DNA from: Strigamia acuminata
Taxonomy: Eukaryota > Arthropoda > Chilopoda > Geophilomorpha > Linotaeniidae
Direction of reading: 5' to 3'
DNA: 64,000 nucleotides
Assembly: GCA_949358305.1 (NCBI GenBank)
Contig: OX442314.1
Span: forward strand, 44,400,581-44,464,580
Positions 20,706 to 30,900 of the stretch are shown piece by piece (the first letter of the stretch is position 1; each line of letters begins with the position of its first letter). The notes under the pieces are model-generated. The model searched no databases. It worked only from the letters and a program-made list of their open reading frames with translations, and was not told where the DNA came from. A program made the position numbers and the translations under genes.

Positions 20706-21493
20706 TAGGGTTTCTCAAAAACGGGACTTTTTGAAAAACCGGTATTTCGATATTTAATGTTCAAAAAACCGGTAAACCGGTATTTTTCGGTAAATAACTA
20801 TTTTTACTTTTAAATTTCCTTTTTTAAAAAGTAAAATTTTAAAAAATATTTTTTTTCCGAAGATTTTTTCACATTTTGGATACAATTTTTAATATATTTC
20901 ACGTTCTGATTTAAAAAAATTATTCCTGGTTAATGTGTCTGCTTAAACCAGTTAATGAGATGGAATTCAGGGTCAAGTTAATAACACACTTCTTCAATGG
21001 GTTTTGTAATTTTGATGCCATTTTTATAACATACAAAAAAATTTCAATAATTTTTTAGAAATTTTTTTTTAAAATATGGTAATAACAATTATAATAATAA
21101 TAAATAATACGGAGTAATAACTTAAAGAAGTTGTTTTGTAAATAAATTTACTTGCTCCTTTAAACCCATTTCAATCAAACAGGGTCAGGGAAAGGTGAAC
21201 CTCAGTGAGTCAAACCCTTTCACATTTCTAAAAATATCACAGATTCTATTGGACAGAATTATTATTCAAAAAAAAAATATAAAAAGCAATAATAATAATA
21301 ATTAATTAAAAAGAAAAATAATTAAAAACTGACCATTTCCATCCCTAAAATGAAATATTTCGGCAGTGTTTTCCATATTTTTTTCCCAATAAAAACCGGT
21401 AAAAATACCGAACTAAAGACGGTATTCGGTATTCGGTTTTTCTTTAAAAAATACCGGTTTTTGATACCGGTAATTACCGGTAGAGAAACCCTA
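20706..21493. mobile_element. Non-autonomous hAT-like element with ACCGGTA arrays, 788 bp
   Basis: Perfect 11-bp terminal inverted repeats TAGGGTTTCTC/GAGAAACCCTA are bracketed by a perfect 8-bp target duplication GTCTGCGG (20698-20705 and 21494-21501). Both ends carry many ACCGGTA-type motifs in opposite orientations. The centre is AT-rich and non-coding. Confidence 0.9.
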
Positions 21494-21501
21494 GTCTGCG
21501 G

Positions 21502-22689
21502 TCACCGGTGGTGCAGAGGCAGATGGCAGATGATGAGAATGGAATACTTTAAACTTGAAAAATAACAAATAAAGACAAATAAATATCTATTCACAGCATA
21601 CACACGACGTTAGACAATAAAAGTAACGAGGAATAAACATATACAATTGAAGAAACTAGTAAATAATTTCGGAAACTTTCTTTTCTTTTGTCCGCGATGA
21701 ATTTTCTGTGGTCGGTCCTCCATTGTGACGCAAACACGTTCTCATTAACACTGGAGAAAAATACAGGGGATTTTAATAATTATAAACTAATTTGTTGGTT
21801 CTGCGAGTTGTGCGCTTACCTTACTTCGTTTCCTCGCACCGAAGTCCCAAAATCAAAGATAAATTCAAATCGCAAAACGGTAGGCTTAAATCTACGAGCT
21901 TGGCACCATGCTTGTTAAACGTGACTACGGGGATCACACGCGAAAATCACGGAGAATGTTGAGAAAATGAAGACAGAACGAATCTTTAAACTTTGCTGTA
22001 CCTACGGGAACCTAGAAGGACAAACAGTTTATTCAACACAAAATTATCTGCTCAAAAAATATGTGAAAAGTTGTGCAATTTAAAAAGAAAGCTTTTGACT
22101 GGTTTGATTATCACTTAAATTAAAATTCAGAAGGATAAAATTAAAAGTTATTCTATCAATACATCAGGGCTAAATGTTGATATCAATCCACCATTGTCCA
22201 GCACACGTGAGAAATGCAACCGTTTAATATCCACTAAAACTTCCCATATGCTTCAAAATTGTATTTTACATTTGCAAAAATATTTCTAAAAAAAGCGTAA
22301 CGCCTATGTACAATACAGTGTTAAATATGAGAAAATATATTATAAATAAAAAATTTGTTGTTATGTTTAAATTTATGTCAATGTTAAATTCTGTATATTT
22401 AGCATTCATCTTTGCAGTTATAAAACAATCACTTTATAATTAATTTAACCAATAAATTTACAATACATTTTCTAAAAACGTATATTTGAACAATATCTTA
22501 ATAAATACCAATTAAATTTCATAATATTTTTTTGTTTTGTTTTATATTTTATATTTTTATATACAAACAAAATTTTACAATTAGGGTAGTTAATTCTAAG
22601 GAAGAGCTATTTGCATACCTTAATTCCATTATACCTTTATTAGGAATTATTACTGATTTGTTAACTTTAAGGGGGGGGTACCAAACAGA
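21502..22689. other. Unassigned AT-rich stretch
   Basis: No gene is recognised. A short open frame at 21688-21918 lacks a domain. From 22030 to 22650 the sequence is very AT-rich and looks like decayed intergenic DNA. Confidence 0.35.
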
Positions 22690-23248
22690 CCGCAATTATT
22701 GTGACTCGTTCTGATGGCCCCTCCATTTTGGAAAGAGATTTGATTGCTCGGTTCAATTTGTTGCGCGATATTTATAACGATATAAACAAAAATGATTGCA
22801 CTCTCAGGTTGAGAGGGCAGATTCTAGCACCTGTTTTGCGAACACACACAAATGCCGTTCCTCGGACCAAATCATCTCCCGCTCCCCTATCCCGTCCTGT
22901 GGGTTACACTATCCATTCCATTAGAAGCTTTGTCACCACGATTTATCCGACAGTACTTCAGATGGGCATTAGTACTTACACCGACCCTCCAGTTGAGTTG
23001 CATATTGAGCCTGATGCAATTCTTATTTTTTACCACCTCTGTCCGGTGCCATTTGCGCGCAGACAGCTGGCAGACAGTGCCATCAAGGACATTATTTACC
23101 AGGGCGTCATTGTCCCAATCCGCCACTGGTGGTGGTTGTCAAGGCTGACGGCACTCTACGCCTTTGCAGCAATTACAGAGCCACTATCAACCGATTCATC
23201 ATATCAGACCCATAACCTTTTCCGTTTATCGCAGATTTGTTTGCGGGT
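22690..23248 (+). pseudogene. Old Gypsy protease-RT relic, left part
   Basis: Across frameshifts it reads DGPSILERDLI (the post-protease GPALLGRDWL-like motif of Gypsy elements). It then reads ADSAIKDIIYQGVIVPI, the start of reverse transcriptase, and NYRATINRFIISDPYPFPFIADLFAG. It breaks off exactly at the LTR of the inserted 12.9 kb Gypsy and continues at 36110. The GGGT target duplication completes the codon, so the two parts join as DLFAGLDSAS. Confidence 0.7.
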
Positions 23249-24066
23249 TGTCGCGTCCTACCTGGTGATAGGTTTAATGAGCTAACGTGTATTACTTTAC
23301 CTGTGATTCTACTAAATATGTAAATTACCCAAATGAATACTAAGTATATTTAAATGAACAAATAGGTTTATTCAATAGGCGTAAGCCTTAAAATACACTC
23401 AGTATAAAACTCGAGTCGACTTGGTCAGAGTCGAACAAAGGATTTCTCAAGATGGCGTCGTCGGTTCCGCGTGGTCGGCGGAACAAAGGCGGCGTCTCGA
23501 GTTGTCGTAAATTCGTCACGGATTCGTCGTTCACGGACGCGGTGGAATGCTCTTTCGAGTCTTCTATCCGTGCCTGTTGTCTAGGGTTGGTTTTTAGCGT
23601 CGCAAGGCTCCGTCCAGAAACTGGGAGTTTCTTACAGGGCACTCGGACACTTCGCAATGGAAATAATCGTGGGTCGATTATTTCGTGTGAATCCACAAGG
23701 GTTATTTTCCTGCTTTCGCGGGGAAATAACACACAGTGTAAATTCGTGAGAGTTACAGTTGCACTGGAATCAGCGGTCCTCTATCAATCCTAACTTTTGG
23801 TGGAGTTGGCCTGACGGTGAGGTAGTTGCTGTGTTCTTGGTGTCGTTTGTGTAAGTTCTGCTTGTAGGGCGCGAAACTCTACCTGATATAGGCCAGGGTG
23901 AGGGGCCTGGCTCGGCCAATGGGGGCCGTCCACGCATCACCTCACCCCCTCGGGGCACGCGCTTCCCAGGGGGGGAAGGCGGAGCCAACGCGAGGGAACT
24001 GACCTTTCCTAGTGACTCATGCGGATGGCGTCCACTGGAGGGACGACCACCCGCGGGGTCACCACA
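23249..24066 (-). repeat. Gypsy 3' LTR
   Basis: 818 bp; in element orientation it begins TGTGGTGACC and ends GGACGCGACA. It matches 35288-36105 throughout the parts compared. Confidence 0.95.
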
Positions 24067-24102
24067 CGTCCCTCTCCCAGCTTCGATCATCGATCGGGGC
24101 GA

Positions 24103-26448
24103 TTACCCTATCTGGTCCCTCAGCGCAATAGCGGGCAACTTCCCTCCACGGGGACGTAGGATTGGGAGATTAACGGCTGGCGGTGGCGGAGGAAGGCCAT
24201 CTGGCAGCGACGTGGTCAGATTCGTCGGATTCTCCGATTCGTTAATGAAGAATTGAGCGTGGCCGGGAGGTCCGTCCGTGCTGCTTCTTCTTTCATGTAC
24301 CCAGATTTGGGTCGAAGCGGGGAAGCGGCCGGGACATCGACGCATCCGATGCGATTCCGGCGGTGTGAGGGGCTCTCGGTGAGCCCGCTGGAGTCGTTGA
24401 TGGAGGATCGGGTCGTTGGTCAACCTGATTTCCTTCGCCATCCATTGCAGGAACGATTCACCTTGGCGGTGAGTGGCCAATAACGCTCGGCGCGTAGTCT
24501 CCGACATCTGTAAATTCGGATATTCTACTTCCAGTCGTAGATAGAGCTGGGTCGGCGCAGGTGCCGGCGTAGGTAGTGGCGGGGGAGACGGCGGTAGTGG
24601 AATCTCCAGTGGTGGAGTGTTCTCCTCTATGGACAGGGCGTCCATGCTCGTAGAAGGCGGCGAGGGCGATGGCAGCGGTGGAGTTTGGGGCCCCTTGCGC
24701 GATCGCTTCGGGACCAGCTTCGGTCGCTTATTCGTCCTTCGTTCCTTCGGGAATACCGGCTTTGGAGTCGGGATATAACTCCGGACGGCAGGCTCGGGAG
24801 GAACCGTCTCGGCCACCACGATGGGGCGGACGGCCTCTTCCTTAGCGGGCGCCTCTTCGGCGACCTTTCGTAACAACGTCGGGTGGACCCCTGGGTTTTT
24901 GTAGCGGAACGCCATCGAACGCATCTTCGCGAACTGGAAACTCGGGTTTTCCATGGAGCGGGCTAGCTCGAACCGGAGGTCGGCCGCGGCTGGCGTAAAC
25001 TCGGCCCAAAGTTGGTAGAGGGCCCTGTTTAGAAAGACGCCCTCCCTGTCGATTATGGTCCAGGCGGCCATCGACTGTCGGCCGTCCAGGAAGAGGGCGG
25101 GAGACAGGATTTCGGACATCACGCGTGTTACCTCGGCGTTTAAGCTGCTCCGGCTGACCGGCAGGGCGCGGTTTGGATCTGCCGAAAACGCGGCGGATAG
25201 TTTGCGCATTTGGGCTATCGCCCAATTGATGTGCTCCGTCTGAGCGGCGTCAGCCTGCGTCAAGGCTCGTTCGGCGGTAGCGGGGTGCTCACATTCAGCC
25301 TGGTGGGCTTGTAGTTCTCCCAAGGTGGGATTCGCTGCCTCTCGTCGATTTCGGGCATCCCGCTCTTTCTCTTCGTACCACATGGCGTCACGAGCCGGCC
25401 TCGGTGCCTGAGTCGGCGGAGGAACTGGCGGGGGAGCCAGTCCTGGTGGTCGGTGCGGGACGTATTCTAGGAACGCCTCGCCTGGTCGCATGTTTCCAGG
25501 GGGCGTCCATCGAGTTATGGCTGGTGGTGGGGCCTCGAGGAGAGGCGGCCAGCTTGGTTGGACCGGATGGAAGGTTGGTGCGGATGGCGCGAGCGCGGTT
25601 TGGTCCGTAGAGGGCGTTGGCCGGTTCGCAGAGAATCCGCGAAAGGCGTTGGTGAGCACTTCGGCCAGTTCTCTTCGTGACATGGGCCGTTCCGTTTTTG
25701 GCCCTTCGTCCAAATCCATTTTTTCTTCAATGGTTTCGCACCATCCTTCGGGTCCCTTCTTCCGATTGGAGGACGACACGGCTGCGGGTTCGGCTCTGGG
25801 CGAGTCCGAACTACCGGCGGCGGTCGGCCTTTTCTCGGCGGCGGCGAGTTTTGTTAGCAGGGTTTGCATTCGTTGCCTGCGGCGGGCTCTGCTCTTCCGG
25901 TTGCGCCTGGTGTTGGCGGTTTCGACGTGCGAAGAGGTTACCGAGTCTCTCCGGATTTTGTACGGAGGTTCCGCTTGGTCGAACATGGTCGACTCCTCGT
26001 CCGACGGCCGGACGGTACGCACTAGGAAGAGAGAGGGCGCAGCTGTGGCAGCCGCTTGTCTCTCCTGTTCGTCGACCCGGTCGCTCCACGAGTTGGAAGT
26101 TCCGGCCTCTGGATCTAGTCGCAATTCCTTGGATGAGGCGGGTACAATCACAACTGAGCGCAGGCCTCCCGACTGGGTGGCCGTTTGAATTCTTAGGTCG
26201 GAACTGTTCGAATGGCCGGGTTGCGTCCCGCTCGTCGACGGGCCGCTCTCCTCGGTGGAAAGGGCCTGCCTACTCGGAGCGGGGCCGCCGTTTGAGCTTG
26301 AGGCCTGTCTCTTCAGCCTCCTGACTCGTGTGCGCTCTGCAGGATACCGACTTGATGCAGCTGCCACATTTCGGCTTGAGTGGCGACGAAGCCAACGGGT
26401 GGTACCCACGGTGTGGCTTGGCGGTCTTCGCGGGCTTCTCGCAACCAT
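24103..26448 (-). CDS. Gypsy accessory ORF3b, 781 aa, unknown
   Basis: The open frame starts at ATG 26448-26446 and ends 36 bases before the 3' LTR. Residues 1-190 are basic and Ser-rich, and 190-400 are Pro/Glu-rich. An alpha-helical block at about 410-540 includes MAAWTIIDREG and FTPAAADLRFELARSM. Then come Pro-rich linkers, another helical block (about 650-700) and a Pro-rich tail. No signal peptide, membrane segment, zinc knuckle or enzyme motif is seen, so it does not look like an envelope. Its first 136 bases overlap the end of ORF3a in the minus-one frame. It may be reached by splicing or frameshifting from ORF3a, or be translated separately. Function unknown. Confidence 0.6.
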   Translation of the reverse strand: MVARSPRRPPSHTVGTTRWLRRHSSRNVAAASSRYPAERTRVRRLKRQASSSNGGPAPSRQALSTEESGPSTSGTQPGHSNSSDLRIQTATQSGGLRSVVIVPASSKELRLDPEAGTSNSWSDRVDEQERQAAATAAPSLFLVRTVRPSDEESTMFDQAEPPYKIRRDSVTSSHVETANTRRNRKSRARRRQRMQTLLTKLAAAEKRPTAAGSSDSPRAEPAAVSSSNRKKGPEGWCETIEEKMDLDEGPKTERPMSRRELAEVLTNAFRGFSANRPTPSTDQTALAPSAPTFHPVQPSWPPLLEAPPPAITRWTPPGNMRPGEAFLEYVPHRPPGLAPPPVPPPTQAPRPARDAMWYEEKERDARNRREAANPTLGELQAHQAECEHPATAERALTQADAAQTEHINWAIAQMRKLSAAFSADPNRALPVSRSSLNAEVTRVMSEILSPALFLDGRQSMAAWTIIDREGVFLNRALYQLWAEFTPAAADLRFELARSMENPSFQFAKMRSMAFRYKNPGVHPTLLRKVAEEAPAKEEAVRPIVVAETVPPEPAVRSYIPTPKPVFPKERRTNKRPKLVPKRSRKGPQTPPLPSPSPPSTSMDALSIEENTPPLEIPLPPSPPPLPTPAPAPTQLYLRLEVEYPNLQMSETTRRALLATHRQGESFLQWMAKEIRLTNDPILHQRLQRAHREPLTPPESHRMRRCPGRFPASTQIWVHERRSSTDGPPGHAQFFINESENPTNLTTSLPDGLPPPPPAVNLPILRPRGGKLPAIALRDQIG

Positions 26449-27566
26449 TCTCTAATCTCTCCTGTCGAGAAACCATTCCGCTCCAAGGTTCTTGTCGCGG
26501 CACTGGTTGCCGTTCGCTCTAGGTGAGCGATTTCCTCGCGGACGATCCGTCTCCGCTCTTCCGGCGTTGCGGCGTTGCGCCACCGAAGGCCGGTGCGCTC
26601 GTCCGCTTCGGTACCGCCGTACCGAGCTCGCAGTAGCTCTGAAAAAATAGGGCTCGACGGATCGAAGTCGGGATCGATCCGTGGCCCCACCCTTTCTCGT
26701 ATTCGCCTGGGCAAACATTCGATCAGCGTCCTGGGTCGGTCAAAGAATTCTTCGATCGCTCGGGAGTAGCGTAATCTCAGGGCCCAGACATCGGTGTCTT
26801 CCTCTGGATAGGCTAGCCGGATAAACTCTGGCATCGCTAGCCGGAAGATGTTGCCCTTGGTGGGCACTGTAGACGGCAGGGCGTCCCATGATTGTAGCGG
26901 GTCGATCTGAAGCATTAAATACATTTTAATTTCGATACTCTTTTTATAAATATTTGGAATAAAAATTGTGAGATCGGCGGTGGCACCAAAATTTCTTTCG
27001 GTTGTGGCCGCTCCTCTCTGTCCTGATTATTCGCAGGTCCGCGGTGGTTGGCCGCTGGTGTAGCTCAGTCTTTCTCTTGCTACCTTTTTTTAGATTCAGG
27101 AGGTCCGCTCAAAACAACGTCGTGTAATATAAGAGAATCGGTTGTTTTTATTTAAGCTTTTCTACTCGTATTTTAATTTATTACGAAGTTTCAACGTTAC
27201 TTTCAGTTCTCAATTTTTTCTAATTTTTTAGCGACGCCATCTTGGCAAACAATTCCTTTGTCTGGGTTTGGAGATCGGAGATCTTCGAGCACGAAAAAGG
27301 TTTCCGCGCCCGAGCTCCGATTCTACCGAAAATCAACAAAATAAATACAAAAAGAATTCATCAGTCAAGTTATCACGCGCCACAATCCGACACGGTGTCG
27401 GATGTCGGCGGATTACATTTTTTGATCTTACGGGAAGATCTTATGTTACCTGCAGTTGCTCCGGCTCATCCCAATCTTCTTCCTCCGCCTCGATGACCAA
27501 TCCTTCGCTCTCGTCTCTGGAGGACGAGGCGTCGGGGTCAATTCTCGGGTTGCGTCGATCAGCCAT
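26313..27566 (-). CDS. Gypsy accessory ORF3a, inferred spliced, 236 aa
   Basis: Exon 1 runs 27566-27450 (ATG, 39 codons, acidic: E/D-rich from residue 18 on). Exon 2 runs 26906-26313 and ends in TGA. The junction uses CAG|GTAACA as donor and TTTAATGCTTCAG as acceptor and keeps the frame, removing a 543-base intron. Exon 2 begins IDPLQSWDALP and holds a charged helical domain (FIRLAYPEE, ALRLRYSRAIEEFF, LIECLPRRIRERVG) and a WLREAREDRQ segment. No family is recognised. A simpler reading is an unspliced 203-aa ORF starting at ATG 26924. The splice model is my inference. ORF3b follows in an overlapping frame. Confidence 0.5.
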
Positions 27567-27966
27567 CAAGAGAAAATCTAATTATTCGAGAGAAAAGAGG
27601 TTCTGAAAACGATTTCACGGGGAAATCGTCAGGAACGCGTGCTTTTCGTGTCAGCGAACAATCGGAAACGGAACTGATCGGCGCGGAGGATTGTGGGTCA
27701 CGGACGCGTCTCGTTCGGTACGAGATTTGTCCGTGTGAGCGTGGAGCTACGGGGACGACGCGTGCGATCGAGCCGTGCGCATGTTATGCTACGGGGTTTC
27801 GACCGATACGTCATGTAATCTCGCTTTTCGATATTGACGGTGATAACTGATGACGAAGTTCGGACTTAGCCGAATTTTATGTCTCGACATGCGTTGCAGC
27901 TCTCGTAAGTGAATTTCTTCAACTTTACGACGCCGCAATCACCTGTCTTGACCTTTTTATTTCTTT
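27567..27966 (-). other. Spacer between Gypsy pol and ORF3a
   Basis: About 400 non-coding bases lie between the pol stop and the proposed ORF3a ATG. On the minus strand a pyrimidine-rich CCTCTTTTCTCTCG followed by ATTAG lies just before that ATG and could serve as an acceptor for a subgenomic spliced message. Confidence 0.35.
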
Positions 27967-30900
27967 CTAGTTTCTCCCGGTGATTTTTCCGTCTTGGATG
28001 AACGGATTCTTCGATTTTCGTGGTCGAAGGTTGCGTTTTTGCTCGCGAGTGGTATCGGCTCCCACTTGGTCGCTCATCTCCGATGTTGCGGTATTGTTTA
28101 CTTCTTTTAATTTTGTTTTTTCTTTTTCAGAAGTATTTTCTTCTGCTTCCTCCCTCTCCGAGACTGTTTGCTCCGCTTGATTGGGAGCCTCTGCGGGTTG
28201 GGATTCGGCGTCGAAAAATTCGTCATCTTCGTCTGCTCCTTCGCCGATTTCGTTGTTATTTTGGAATGTGTCAACCACTGTGCCACCTTGGCCGCTGTGT
28301 GTCTGACCTTCCAGCCATATTTCTTGGCGAAATTCTGGTAGATATGGTTTTAATTCTCGGCCGTTGATCGACTGGAAATTTTTATTATCTGTTAATCTGC
28401 GCAATTGGTAGGCGTTGCCGCCGTGTTCTGCCACAATTACATAGGGTCCGTCCCTTTTGTCGGCCAGACCCGCGGCAATGCCCCTCGCAGCATTCGATAA
28501 TATGTGTGTTTCCTTCCACACCAGGTCGTTGACCTTGAAATTCGTAAAATCTAAATCTCCTTCTTTTTCTGCGACTCTTTCCCGTAGGTCAAAGATGTGA
28601 GTCATGAGGTGCTGATATGTGTCGGAAATTGTCTGTTCCAAACGACATACGTACTCGTGTGGGTTGGCGGGGTCCAGTACATTCACTGCTTCCGCAACTC
28701 GTGGGTCCCATGGCATTCTTAGTTCGCGGGCGAAATTAAGAAACGCCGGTGAGAAGTCGCGTGTTCGTGATACGGTGGAGCGAATGCTGAACGCTATCTC
28801 ACGTAGATACTCATCCCACCGATTGTGTACGTCGGTGAACACCGTCAAAGCGTATTTCACGTCTTTGTTTAGCCTTTCCACGGGGTTCGTTTGAGGATTA
28901 TAAGTGGAGGTGTTTGAAATCTCCATCTTAAATTTCTTGCAGAACTCCTTGTATATTTTGGACCTGAATTGGGGCCCGTTATCGGAAATGAGTTTCCGAG
29001 GAAACCCAAATCGCAATGCCACGTCGTAAAGACACTCGGCGATATTTTCCGCCGAGGGCTTCGCGAGGGCGTACAACTCGGGCCAACGGGTCGCTACGTC
29101 CATAATTACAAGTATATACATGTTGCGGTTGCTTGTTGTGGGCTTGGGGCCCATCAAGTCAACACTCCAACAGTCGAAGGGAGCATAGGGGCCAAGAGAC
29201 ATTGTGTTTCTGGCCACTTTGTCGCGAGGTCGACATGCTTGGCACCGGGAGCAGTGACGAATAAATTTCGTTATTTTCTGGCGGGCTCCGGGCCAAAAAA
29301 ATATCTGCTTCACGCGGTACAATGTTCTTGCTATGCCGGCGTGGCTAGCGAGTGGGTGCCCGTGCATCAGCCACAGCAATCGGGTGTGTAGCGAGACAGG
29401 CACCACCACTTTTATTGCGTTTCCCGCTCCGCTAAGGTCGTCCTGAAACGTCGGGTGGTATTTCAGTAGTAACCCGTCGTCTATCAGGTAGCTGGTGGCT
29501 TCCTTAGCAAATTGCTTTCTGCGATGAGGATTCGTCATGTCGACCGGATATTCCCCCTTTTCTAGGAATCGAGTCATTATTTGGCATTTGGCGTCGGTCG
29601 CCTGATGTTCGATGAACTCGAGTCTTGTTGGCGGCGCGTATTGCGTTTTCTTTTCTATTGTGGCCGTGAAGGCTCGCAGCAGAGTTTTTGGGGCCTCTTG
29701 GACGACTGGAGGGGCTGCCTCCGTCTTCGCGTCGGTCGCTCCAGCTGGCTGGTACGTTCGAGTCCAGAAACCGCAAAATGTTCTGTCAGCGGGCTCCATT
29801 ACAGGCAATTCGTTCGCTTTACGCAGGCGCCAAATTCGTCTGGGCGTCGGACAATAGAGTAGACGCGAATCGTCCTCGCCGTCGTCGTCCGGACCATGGG
29901 GGTCGGACGCCGGGGCTCGCGATAAAGCGTCGGCAACCTGATTGAACTTTCCGGGGCGATATGTTATTGTTATGTCGCACGCCATGAGTTCGAGTTGCCA
30001 TCTGGCGAGTCTGCCGGATGGTTCTTTTAATTTCATCAACCAACTTAATGCTTGATGATCGGTCTGTACCTCGAAGTTCGTATACTCTAGGTAGTCACGA
30101 AATTTCCGAACAGCCCATATTACGGCTAAGCACTCCAGTTCTGTAGCCGTGTAGTTTTTCTCGGCTCCCTGTATTTTTCGGCTTATGAACATACAGGGTA
30201 CTTCTTGCTCTACTCCGTTATACGTGTGTTTTTGCAAGAGGGCTGCTCCCAAGCCAACTCGGCTGGCGTCGGTATGCAGTACGAACGGTCGGTTTAGATC
30301 GGGTAGCGGCATTTTGTCGACGTCGGCCAGCATTTGTTTTATGGCGTTGAAGGCGGCCTCGCATTCGGCCGTCCAAGCGAACTCGCGGTCGGTTCGCAGG
30401 AGGTCCGTCACGGGCGCGGCTACTTCTGCCAAATTGGGGAGCAGCCTGCCGAAAAAATTAATCATTCCCATGAATCTCTGGACTCCCTTTATATCTTCTG
30501 GGGCCGGGAATCCGTTTATTGCTCGTACTTTTTCGGGATCAATGGCGATCCCTTCAACTCCGATTCGATAGCCTAGGAAGGCAAGTTCTTTTCTACAGAA
30601 CTTGCTCTTTCCGGGGTGGACATGGAGTCCAGCTTTGGCTAAACGGGAGACCACTCGGTCTATGTGCTCTATGTGTTCCTCAAAAGTGTCTGACGCAATA
30701 ATGATATCGTCGAGATAAGCCCATACGAAATCATGTAACATGTCTCCGAGGACGCTTTCGATTAACTTTTGAAATGTGCTTGGTGCGTTCACTAGTCCGA
30801 ATGGCATTACGTTGAACATTAATCGCCCTATAGGCGAGTAAAACGCTGTTTTTAGTTTGTCTTCCGGTCGGAGTTCGACCTGCCAGTACCCTTTTGACAG

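Noticed and set aside
23388-23793. Open frames of about 114 codons on both strands within the Gypsy LTRs
   Set aside because: Present in both LTR copies because the LTRs are identical; no domain, and LTRs are usually non-coding.
25490-26324. Plus-strand frames of 215-232 codons opposite Gypsy ORF3b
   Set aside because: Antisense of a Pro/Ser/Arg-rich coding region, where stops are rare on the other strand. The reverse possibility (that ORF3b is the shadow) is less likely because ORF3b is longer and in element orientation.
24103-26924. Envelope-like reading of Gypsy ORF3
   Set aside because: No signal peptide, membrane anchor, fusion segment or cysteine pattern was found.
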